Positions 44,805 to 51,989 of a DNA stretch of 64,000 nucleotides are shown here, piece by piece. The stretch's first letter is position 1. The number at the start of each line of letters is the position of its first letter. This DNA is from Marinoscillum sp049115815. GTDB taxonomy: Bacteria; Bacteroidota; Bacteroidia; Cytophagales; Cyclobacteriaceae. Position numbers and translations under genes: made by a program. The DNA lies in the NCBI GenBank assembly GCA_049115815.1, contig JAGDZO010000004.1:124001-188000 (forward strand). The letters run 5' to 3'. Below the pieces are notes generated by a model. It saw nothing but the letters and a program-made list of their open reading frames with translations. It searched no databases and was not told the origin of the DNA.

Positions 44805-45674
44805 ATGATCAAAAAGATACTGGGAATTGCTCCTACAAAAGAAAAGAATGGTTCAGGTTACATCCCATCTCCAATGGGAAGAAAGCTTGGTGTAGATAAG
44901 GTAAGTGGTTACAAAGTGACCAATTTTGATAACCAGAAATATACTGGCAGTAAAAAGGTACTCGTGCTCTGTACTGAGGAGCGTTATTTCAAAATGACGA
45001 ATGGCAAACATTTTTCCACAGGAAATAATGTGCAAGAAACCATGGTGCCACTCATGCATTTAGTCAATGCTGGGTTTGATTTTGAGGTAGCCACTCCAAC
45101 AGGAAAATCGGCAATCCTCGAAGAGTGGTCTGTACCTCTCAAAGATCAGGCGGTACTAAAATTCCGCAAGGAAAATCAAACTAAATTCAACAAACCACTC
45201 TCACTAAAAGAGCTCATACAAAAAAATGAACTCAATTGGGAGTCAGACTACATCGCCCTTTTTCTACCTGGTGGCCATGGCTCTATGGTAGGCCTGCCAG
45301 AAGATAAAAACGTAGGCACATTGCTACGATGGATTAAAGAGTCGGACCGATACCTAGTTGCTGTTTGTCATGGTCCCGCTGCTATGATTGCCAAAGACAA
45401 TAACAATGAACCAAATCCTTATAACGGATATAAAATGGTGGCCTTCCCTGATAAATTTGATAAGCAGTCGCCTTCACTTGGCTACTTACCAGGGCAACTT
45501 CCATGGTTTCAGTGCGAAGCACTTCAAAAAGAAGGCATCACAGTCATTAACGAAAAAATAACGGGAGCTACGCATGTAGATCGAAAGCTCATTTCAGGAG
45601 ATAGCCCTAAGGCTTGTGATGATCTAGGCAAGATAACGGTGAAGGCCTTATTCAAGGAGTTGAACGTCAATTGA
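44805..45674 (+). CDS. hchA: Hsp31-type DJ-1/PfpI family glyoxalase/deglycase
   Basis: 289-residue cytoplasmic protein closely matching HchA (Hsp31) along its whole length. HchA converts methylglyoxal to lactate without glutathione and has been described as a protein deglycase and holding chaperone. The catalytic residues line up: Glu78 in STGNNVQET, Cys188-His189 in VAVCHGPAA. Other marks are LPGGHGSMVGLPE, YLPGQLPW and TGATHVDRKLISGDSP. I prefer ATG 44805 (after GAGAGGATT) to the ATG 33 bp earlier. It heads a same-strand run with a membrane protein, an SDR and an AraC regulator. Confidence 0.9.
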   Translation: MIKKILGIAPTKEKNGSGYIPSPMGRKLGVDKVSGYKVTNFDNQKYTGSKKVLVLCTEERYFKMTNGKHFSTGNNVQETMVPLMHLVNAGFDFEVATPTGKSAILEEWSVPLKDQAVLKFRKENQTKFNKPLSLKELIQKNELNWESDYIALFLPGGHGSMVGLPEDKNVGTLLRWIKESDRYLVAVCHGPAAMIAKDNNNEPNPYNGYKMVAFPDKFDKQSPSLGYLPGQLPWFQCEALQKEGITVINEKITGATHVDRKLISGDSPKACDDLGKITVKALFKELNVN

Positions 45675-45686
45675 TAATCTTACGAA

Positions 45687-46172
45687 ATGGAAATAATCAA
45701 ACATTTTGAAATTTACATTGCTGCTCAGAAAGCTACAGGAATGCAATTTGTCATTTTTGGAGTGCTGCTTCTCATATCAGCTGTTCTACTTCATTTTAGC
45801 CAACTCAATCCTATCACACAGGGTTTGAGAAATGGATTTTTTGTAATCAGTATTCTCCTTTTAGTCAGCGGCATAGGCTTTATCCTGAATCAGAATAAAC
45901 TGTTGCAAACAAAAACGTATCAATCGAATCCACTCGAATTTGAAAAGCAAGAAATTATTCGAATACAAGAGATTAACAAAAGTGTACCTAAGATCATTCT
46001 AGGCCTTTCAATTGCCCTTATCATCTTAATGTTATCATTGATACTTTTTGTCAGTCAACCACTATGGAGAGGAGTAACATTCAGTGTGCTCATCTACCTT
46101 ATAGGTCTCCTAATCCTTGAGTCTATATCATTTCTGTCAGTCAAAAAATATTTAGAATCACTTTTAAACTAA
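45687..46172 (+). CDS. Four-helix membrane protein, unknown
   Basis: 161-residue protein with four membrane helices (about 21-37, 46-66, 103-122 and 127-149) and a charged loop between helices 2 and 3 (EFEKQEIIRIQEINKS). Short polar ends. No named family is recognised. It starts 12 bp after hchA and ends 6 bp before the SDR gene, so it belongs to the same transcript. Confidence 0.7.
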   Translation: MEIIKHFEIYIAAQKATGMQFVIFGVLLLISAVLLHFSQLNPITQGLRNGFFVISILLLVSGIGFILNQNKLLQTKTYQSNPLEFEKQEIIRIQEINKSVPKIILGLSIALIILMLSLILFVSQPLWRGVTFSVLIYLIGLLILESISFLSVKKYLESLLN

Positions 46173-46178
46173 AAAAAA

Positions 46179-47003
46179 ATGAGCAAAACAATATTAATCA
46201 CTGGTGCTAGCTCTGGAATTGGAAGGGCTACTGCAAAACTATTTCAAGAAAAAGGGTGGAATGTAATTGCCTCTATGCGTTCGCCTGAAAAAGAAACGGA
46301 GCTTATAAGTTTGACAAATGTGCTTGTTGCCAAACTTGATGTCCTAGAATTAAATACCATTGAAAGTGCTATCAATGAAGCTATTGAGAAATTCGGCAAA
46401 ATAGATGTCGTGCTCAATAACGCTGGTTATGGCCTTATGGGCACATTCGAATCGGCCAGCCGTGAAAGTATCATTAGGCAATTTGGCGTGAATGTGCAGG
46501 GTTTATTTGATGTTACTCAGGTAGCTTTACCTCACTTTAGACAGAACAAAGACGGCATATTCATCAATATTTCATCGGTGGGTGGAAGAATGACTTTTCC
46601 TTTGATGCCGCTATATCATTCTACCAAATGGGCTGTGGAAGGGTTTACTGAGTCACTTAAGTGGGAATTAGCTCAAATAGGAGTAAAAGTAAAGTTGATT
46701 GAGCCAGGTGGAGTGGCAACAGACTTTGGAGGTCGATCGTTGGATATGCAACACAATCAAGAGTTAACAGAATACAATGAATTTGTAAATGGCTTTATGT
46801 CGGCCATGGCATCTTCGGTGAATCCTGAAACTATGACCAAGCCAGAGCAGATAGCTGAAGTCATTTACGAGGCTGCAACTGACGATTCAGATAAATTGCG
46901 CTACAGAGCAGGTAAAGATTGTGAGCAATTGTTAGGAGCAAGAGATCAAATGTCGGACGAAGAATTTTTTGCTATGCAAAAAAATCAGTTAGGACTTAAT
47001 TAG
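46179..47003 (+). CDS. Short-chain dehydrogenase/reductase
   Basis: 274-residue classical SDR. The coenzyme motif TGASSGIG (8-15), the NNAG motif (80-83), catalytic Ser133 and the YxxxK pair Tyr146/Lys150 (LYHSTK) are intact, so it should be an active NAD(P)-dependent oxidoreductase. The sequence resembles the SDR type that in Bacteroidota is often next to an AraC regulator. The substrate is unknown; given the hchA neighbour, reactive aldehydes or ketones are a reasonable inference. Confidence 0.9.
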   Translation: MSKTILITGASSGIGRATAKLFQEKGWNVIASMRSPEKETELISLTNVLVAKLDVLELNTIESAINEAIEKFGKIDVVLNNAGYGLMGTFESASRESIIRQFGVNVQGLFDVTQVALPHFRQNKDGIFINISSVGGRMTFPLMPLYHSTKWAVEGFTESLKWELAQIGVKVKLIEPGGVATDFGGRSLDMQHNQELTEYNEFVNGFMSAMASSVNPETMTKPEQIAEVIYEAATDDSDKLRYRAGKDCEQLLGARDQMSDEEFFAMQKNQLGLN

Positions 47004-47019
47004 TTTTACATTTCAAGAA

Positions 47020-47937
47020 ATGGAAAAGACTCCCTTTCATATAAAAACAATCAGTCGGGCCCATCAAGCGATGGGGCTTCCCAATCCGAAGCATCCTTTA
47101 GTTACGGTGGTTAAAACCAAAGATTTCAAACCGGTCATTGATTTTCGAGGAATGAAGGTGATAGATCATCTCTATCAAATCACACTGAAAGACCTTGGAT
47201 GCGGAAACCTCTTTTATGGGAAAAACTCATATGACTATGAAGAGGGAACGCTTGTGTTTACTGCTCCTGGTCAGGTAACTATGTTTGAAGAAGAAATGCC
47301 CGCTGAAGTAGAAGACACTAAAGGTTGGGTACTGGCCTTTCATCCTGATTTGATCAGAAAATCAGCATTGGGAGAGAAAATCGACCAATATTCCTTTTTT
47401 AGTTATGATGTAAACGAGGCGCTGCATTTATCGGAAGACGAATTGAATACGATCGAGGAAATTTTAAACAAGATTGAGAAGGAATACAGTCAGAACTTAG
47501 ACAAGCACAGTCAGAATCTGATCATATCAAACATCGAGTTGTTGCTTGACTATTGCACTCGATTTTATGACCGTCAATTTTACACTCGTACAAATCTCAA
47601 TACAGACATTGTTTCCAAATTTGAGCGGTATTTGAAAGCATACTATAAAGCAGATGACGCCATGGAGAAGGGATTGCCAAGTGTTCAATACTTAGCCGGC
47701 AAGTTGAATTTTACTCCAAGTTATTTGAGTGATTTATTGAAGAAAGAAACAGGGAAAACTGCACAAGAGCATATTCACCTTTTCGTGATAAATAAGGCAA
47801 AAAATAGCTTGCTCAATTCTGAGAGTTCAATCAGTGAAATTGGGTATGCTCTAGGATTTGAGTATCCTCAACACTTTAGCAATTTATTCAAGTCTAAGAC
47901 TGGATTAAGTCCAAGTGAATTTAGAAACCTGAATTAA
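47020..47937 (+). CDS. AraC family transcriptional regulator, cytosolic
   Basis: 305 residues: an N-terminal cupin-like sensing domain (about 20-165; FTAPGQVTMFEEEM) and a C-terminal AraC double helix-turn-helix (about 205-303; VQYLAGKLNFTPSYLSDLLK, then ISEIGYALGFEYPQHFSNLF), ending in LSPSEFRNLN. It lies 16 bp after the SDR gene as the last gene of the run and is the natural candidate to control it. No operator was identified. Confidence 0.88.
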   Translation: MEKTPFHIKTISRAHQAMGLPNPKHPLVTVVKTKDFKPVIDFRGMKVIDHLYQITLKDLGCGNLFYGKNSYDYEEGTLVFTAPGQVTMFEEEMPAEVEDTKGWVLAFHPDLIRKSALGEKIDQYSFFSYDVNEALHLSEDELNTIEEILNKIEKEYSQNLDKHSQNLIISNIELLLDYCTRFYDRQFYTRTNLNTDIVSKFERYLKAYYKADDAMEKGLPSVQYLAGKLNFTPSYLSDLLKKETGKTAQEHIHLFVINKAKNSLLNSESSISEIGYALGFEYPQHFSNLFKSKTGLSPSEFRNLN

Positions 47938-47944
47938 AAACTGT

Positions 47945-48073
47945 GCCTAACAAGGTATATGAGCAATAGCGATTTAGGTGCATACTTGAACCGCTTTTTT
48001 ATTTATCGCGTATCTTGCAATTGGACAAACTAGTGGGCAGAAACCGCTACTGCACATACACAAACCGTTGAAG
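47945..48073 (+). other. attC-like inverted repeat (possible integron recombination site)
   Basis: Begins GCCTAAC, a match to the attC R'' core RYYYAAC. Two 18-nt arms, TATGAGCAATAGCGATTT (47958-47975) and AAACCGCTACTGCACATA (48041-48058), pair at 14 of 18 positions around a 65-nt loop. The right end GTTGAAG (48067-48073) fits GTTRRRY except at the last base. The size (129 bp) is in the attC range, and the next gene starts 15 bp after the site, as in gene cassettes. No integron integrase is in the window; a generic intergenic palindrome is the alternative. Confidence 0.35.
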
Positions 48074-48087
48074 TTCATCAAGAGCCT

Positions 48088-48550
48088 ATGGAAAAATATG
48101 AATCATTAACTCGAAAGATTAGAAGTCTTATTTACAAGGAACGATCAAATACAATATTGGAACACTTTCGTACCTGGTTTCATGGTAACGAACGCCATTA
48201 TTTTGGTAACATCTCGGATAATCAATTTCAGATTTACTAGAGGCGCACAGGGATTTCATTCAGTCATATCGGGCAAGATATCTATTACTCAACATGGCGA
48301 ACCAATTGTTAACCGCAGAGCAACTCTAAATCCACTTGGTTATTTACAAGCGATTTTAGGAACGATTGGATTGATTTTTCTGACAGTCCTCATAATACCA
48401 ACCAATACGAACATATTTATCAACTTTTTAGTGGTTTTCGGGATATCAATGATGGTATCAGGAATGGTGTATTTCGCATATAAATATGAAACTCGAGATC
48501 ATCTAGAACAACTATATGAAGAGTTGAGCAAACTCCGAACGGACGGTTGA
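48088..48550 (+). pseudogene. Broken copy of the two-helix membrane protein gene
   Basis: Starts at ATG like the intact copy at 43521 (MEKYESLTRKI) but has lost 8 bp: the intact copy has CAGATTTGGAGATTTACTAG where this has CAGATTTACTAG. The loss lies between two GATTT direct repeats, as replication slippage would give. The frame stops at TAG 48238-48240 after 50 codons. The downstream part stays open in another frame to 48550 with few other changes, and a 24-bp insertion bounded by ACTCC alters the last codons. Confidence 0.85.
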
Positions 48551-48674
48551 AACGAACTCCAACAATAATTTCCGTTGCGTAACCCCCTCTGGCGCTGACT
48601 TGAGCGATATCGGGAATCCGTGACTTGAAAGTCAGATTAGCAAACTACGGAAGCAACTTTAGGTGCATATGAGT

Positions 48675-48707
48675 AGACCTCCGAGGTTTTCAAAACCTCG
48701 GAGGTCT
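48675..48707. repeat. 33-bp perfect palindrome, copy 1
   Basis: AGACCTCCGAGGTTTT, a single C, then its exact reverse complement. An identical copy lies at 61754-61786. Decayed forms occur at 42349-42381 and 44368-44399, and a half at 44094-44109. As RNA it would form a long stem without a T run dedicated to it. Confidence 0.9.
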
Positions 48708-49008
48708 TAGTAGTTTATAGATTTTCCAGTCTTCACGACTCGATAATCTTCCCTCGTCAGCTTTCGTTGAATGACGAGCGAAACAGTCTATTCGAGAGCA
48801 ATAATTTCACAAATAATCCACCACGTCATTCCACGGCGTAGCGCAGCGTAGACCGGGGAATCTCAGTGCCATTAAGGCAAGTTGCAAACTTGAAGGTTTA
48901 GGAATCCTCGTTACAAACGAGGACTAGTTAAAGCAATCAAAGATTTTCTATTTAGAATTCTCAGTGTCACTCGCAGAGGACTCTTAGGAGAAAAAAATAC
49001 GAATAAGA

Positions 49009-50031
49009 TTAACTAGGAGGATCTAGCTCTTTCTCCTTTTTGCTAAACGGGTTTACTTTTTTACCAGCTTCAGAGACAGTGTCTACTACTTTGCTACCAG
49101 TGTTTTTGATGCCTTCCCAACCAGATTTGACCGTATCTACTCCAGCTTTTTTGGTCGCATTGAGAATGCCACCTATGAACCTAGACGAGGATTCAGATAC
49201 GACTTTGGTGAGCTGCGTGGCAGATTCGGAGAACGCTGCCTTTCTGATCTTTTTCCTATTGGTCACAGCATTGCTGCCGCAATATTTCTTGGTGATATTT
49301 CCAACGCGCAGTGTGAGAAAGGCATTGGTAGAGCCCTCTAGCAAGGAATCCATGACCACATGAGCGGTTGACCCTATCAAAGGGAGCGATTTCCCTGTGG
49401 CATTTTTGAGCATGGTATTTAGCACTGGCTCTACTTGCTGTGAGACATCCAGCTCCTCTATTTCGGATGCTATCAATGCCGCCCCTGCTACATTGGCATA
49501 CAAGAATGCGAGTTCTCGAACCGAAGGTCTCTGGTAATAGATATGAGCTATTTTCCATACCATTCTAGACTGTGTACTTAGGATGGTAATGGCGTCAAGT
49601 TTTCCATTTTGAGAAATAGCCGTGGTGAGAAATACGGCCTTGGCGGTCTCATTGACTACTTTGTTGGCTTCTCCGCTAAGAAAGGATAAGGCTTCAGGCA
49701 GGTCCTCTACTGATCTTGGGACTTGATCGTTCTTGATCAATAATTTGTTGTTTCTAAACCTGTTGAGTAACCGCTTCCTATATATTTCAAGTTCTGAATC
49801 TGAAGTTGGAACCTTAAGCGGCTGTGGAAGCTTGGCCACCAACCAAACGGGCCATGTGATAAGAAAGATGGCTGCAATGACCATAATGACCAATCCTATG
49901 TTGGCCACTAAACTGTTGAAGCTAGCTAGCAATAGATAAACCCCTGCTATCTGATTGATAAGGAAGAGTGAAACCCCCAAAACAAAGAGGATGGCAATAG
50001 GAAGGAGAATTTTTCTGATGGTATGAATCAT
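49009..50031 (-). CDS. DUF697-like inner-membrane protein
   Basis: 340-residue protein with two N-terminal membrane helices (about 7-26 and 33-55), a cytoplasmic helical body with EALSFLSGEANKVVNETAKA and VFLTTAISQNGKLDAITILS, and a hydrophobic patch resembling the DUF697 domain (YANVAGAALIASEIEELDV). The Lys/Ser-rich C-terminus (ATKKAGVDTVKSGWEGIKNT) ends in EKELDPPS. Function unknown; E. coli relatives of the YcjF type are stress-induced. I use ATG 50031, one base after the stop of the upstream gene, instead of a longer frame that would overlap it by 80 bp. Confidence 0.72.
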   Translation of the reverse strand: MIHTIRKILLPIAILFVLGVSLFLINQIAGVYLLLASFNSLVANIGLVIMVIAAIFLITWPVWLVAKLPQPLKVPTSDSELEIYRKRLLNRFRNNKLLIKNDQVPRSVEDLPEALSFLSGEANKVVNETAKAVFLTTAISQNGKLDAITILSTQSRMVWKIAHIYYQRPSVRELAFLYANVAGAALIASEIEELDVSQQVEPVLNTMLKNATGKSLPLIGSTAHVVMDSLLEGSTNAFLTLRVGNITKKYCGSNAVTNRKKIRKAAFSESATQLTKVVSESSSRFIGGILNATKKAGVDTVKSGWEGIKNTGSKVVDTVSEAGKKVNPFSKKEKELDPPS

Positions 50032-50032
50032 G

Positions 50033-50659
50033 TCATTCAAGCTTGATCTCCTTCTTTCTAACTCTTGCGAGCATATCAGGTTGCAAAACTTGACTGAATG
50101 TGGCAAAATCACGACTGATATCTACCCTCACGCAGATTCCATTTTCGTAGGTGTAGGTATTGGATCCATCTGGCGAGGTTAAGACATACTGGTGGTCTTT
50201 GGTTTTCTCGAAAGTCAGATACCTACCGAAGTATGCAGAGAACACCTTTTTTTCATCGTATGGTTCTTCGAAATAAATCTCAGAAACAGAATCGAAAATG
50301 GAGTCCTCAGAAATGGTGGTATGGATGCCGTCAATCACCAGACTATAATCCTTTGTTCGTTTTTTCAATTCGGTCTTTTTCTGAAGACTTCCATTGAGGG
50401 TGTTGAACCCCGTGCCTGCAGTCAGGCAGCCTTTGGTGAATTCTTCCTGAAGGTCGTATTCTACTTCTATGAGAAAAATAACCCGAAATTCTGTTTTGGT
50501 ATTGAGGTGATAGCTTACCGAGTTTGGCTTTTTGTCTCGCTTCACAACAGACTGGCCCATAGACTTTCCACCGCGCATGACCTCATATGTCAGCGTTTGT
50601 CCAAGTACGGACGTACTGATCAAAAAGGTGATAAATATGGTGGTGCAAAACCGCGCCAA
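50033..50659 (-). CDS. Secreted protein, DUF6134-like, unknown function
   Basis: 208 residues with a signal peptide (1-20, ending SVLGQ). The mature domain opens TLTYEVMRGGKSMGQSVVKR and continues as paired strands, which suggests a single lipocalin- or DUF6134-like barrel; the family name is from memory and tentative. It is tightly coupled to the DUF697-like gene (TGA-C-ATG). The divergent hydrolase-OsmC gene starts 73 bp away. Confidence 0.65.
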   Translation of the reverse strand: MARFCTTIFITFLISTSVLGQTLTYEVMRGGKSMGQSVVKRDKKPNSVSYHLNTKTEFRVIFLIEVEYDLQEEFTKGCLTAGTGFNTLNGSLQKKTELKKRTKDYSLVIDGIHTTISEDSIFDSVSEIYFEEPYDEKKVFSAYFGRYLTFEKTKDHQYVLTSPDGSNTYTYENGICVRVDISRDFATFSQVLQPDMLARVRKKEIKLE

Positions 50660-50732
50660 TGTTAGATTTATTAGAGACCTTGGGTTAAGTTCAAAAGATC
50701 AAGATAGTAACACTACATTATTCTATAGCGCG

Positions 50733-51944
50733 ATGAGATCAGAAAAAGTATATTTCGAAAACGAATGGAGTCAGAAATTGTCAGGACGCATTGACTTTCC
50801 GTTGATAGGTCAGCCAAAAGCCTTTGCCATTTTCGCACATTGCTTTACGTGCTCCAAAGACCTCAAAGCGGTTGATAGCATCAGCACGGCACTCACAGGG
50901 CAAGGCATTGCTGTATTGAAGTTTGATTTTACGGGGCTTGGGCAAAGTGGGGGTGATTTTTCCGACACTAATTTTACTTCCAACTTATCTGACCTTGAGA
51001 AGGCTTATGAATATTTAGAAACCAATTATTCTGCACCACAAATCATGATTGGTCATTCGCTAGGGGGGGCGGCCGTATTACACGTCAGTGGTCACCTCAC
51101 TAATGTGAAAGCTGTGGTAACCATCGGTGCTCCTTCCAATCCGGAACATGTAAAAGCTCATGTGAAAAGTAAAGAGGACGTCATTATAGCGTCTGGAGAG
51201 GCAGAGGTGAGCATAGGTGGTAGACCTTTTAAGATTAAGAAACAGTTTTTGGATGACCTGGCCAAAAATGATAATATGAAGATCATTGGTGAGCTTGGTA
51301 AGGCGCTTCTTGTCATGCACTCCCCTCAGGATACCATCGTGGAAGTTCATAATGCCGCGGAAATCTATCAGCATGCAAAGCACCCGAAGAGTTTCCTTTC
51401 TCTGGATGGAGCAGATCACCTGTTGAGCGCCAAGGCTGATTCGCACTACGCTGGTCAGATGATTGCCTCATGGGCTAATAAATACATTGATAATGAACGC
51501 ACCATTACCAACGCTCCTGAAGGGGAAGTTTGGACCAGAATTTCGGATCAAGGTTTCCTTACGGAAATCACGGCGGGAGAACATCAATTGATAGCTGATG
51601 AGCCGAAAGACAGTGGCGGAACAGATCTTGGGCCTTCACCTTACGGGTATTTGTTATCTGCTTTGGGCGCGTGTACCGCAATGACCTTAAGGATGTATGC
51701 GAATTTCAAAAAGATCAATCTCACGGAAGTGGATGTGAAGCTGACACATGATAAAGTGCATGTGACTGATGGTGAACAGGCCGATAAGCCAGGTGGCAAA
51801 ATTGATCAAATCAAGAGGAGCATCAAGTTGGAAGGAGACCTGACAGAAGAGCAGCGAGCAAGGCTAATCCAGATAGCCGATAGATGCCCCGTGCATAGGA
51901 CGCTAGAAGGTAACCCTCAGATAACAACAGAAGAGACAAATTAG
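50733..51944 (+). CDS. Bifunctional alpha/beta hydrolase / OsmC family protein
   Basis: 403-residue fusion, the usual length for this two-domain family. The hydrolase half (1-250) has Ser109 in GHSLGG and the probable triad partners Asp200 and His229. The OsmC half (260-403) carries the peroxidatic and resolving cysteines: Cys314 in LGACTAMT and Cys385 in DRCPVHRTLEGNP. OsmC proteins reduce organic hydroperoxides; the fusion may release and then detoxify oxidised acyl groups, which is inference. I choose ATG 50733 because the family begins at this point; the frame is open further upstream but there it runs over the divergent gene. Confidence 0.9.
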   Translation: MRSEKVYFENEWSQKLSGRIDFPLIGQPKAFAIFAHCFTCSKDLKAVDSISTALTGQGIAVLKFDFTGLGQSGGDFSDTNFTSNLSDLEKAYEYLETNYSAPQIMIGHSLGGAAVLHVSGHLTNVKAVVTIGAPSNPEHVKAHVKSKEDVIIASGEAEVSIGGRPFKIKKQFLDDLAKNDNMKIIGELGKALLVMHSPQDTIVEVHNAAEIYQHAKHPKSFLSLDGADHLLSAKADSHYAGQMIASWANKYIDNERTITNAPEGEVWTRISDQGFLTEITAGEHQLIADEPKDSGGTDLGPSPYGYLLSALGACTAMTLRMYANFKKINLTEVDVKLTHDKVHVTDGEQADKPGGKIDQIKRSIKLEGDLTEEQRARLIQIADRCPVHRTLEGNPQITTEETN

Positions 51945-51989
51945 CCCTCACCTTGTAGTGTTGGATAGCCTTTGGCATCTTTGCAGCTT

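Larger units (their letters stand above)
48075..48934 (+). repeat. Direct duplication, right copy (includes repeat block C)
   Basis: Matches 43507-44319. Its noncoding part (48551-48934) carries the CCTCGTT-ACA-AACGAGG hairpin (48906-48922) and the full 33-bp palindrome. Beyond 48934 the match is lost. At 48964-48988 a short piece of the TAAGAGTC module of blocks A and B occurs in inverted orientation (GTCACTCGCAGAGGACTCTT), so the edge has been rearranged. The 458-bp gap up to the DUF697-like gene holds no other gene. Confidence 0.82.

Noticed and set aside
42192..48934. Repeat blocks as an insertion sequence
   Set aside because: No transposase frame, no terminal inverted repeats bounding a gene and no clear target duplication.
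50192..50665. Plus-strand frame over the DUF6134-like gene, and an upstream extension of the hydrolase-OsmC frame
   Set aside because: Both overlap the divergent secreted-protein gene; the fusion family starts at ATG 50733.
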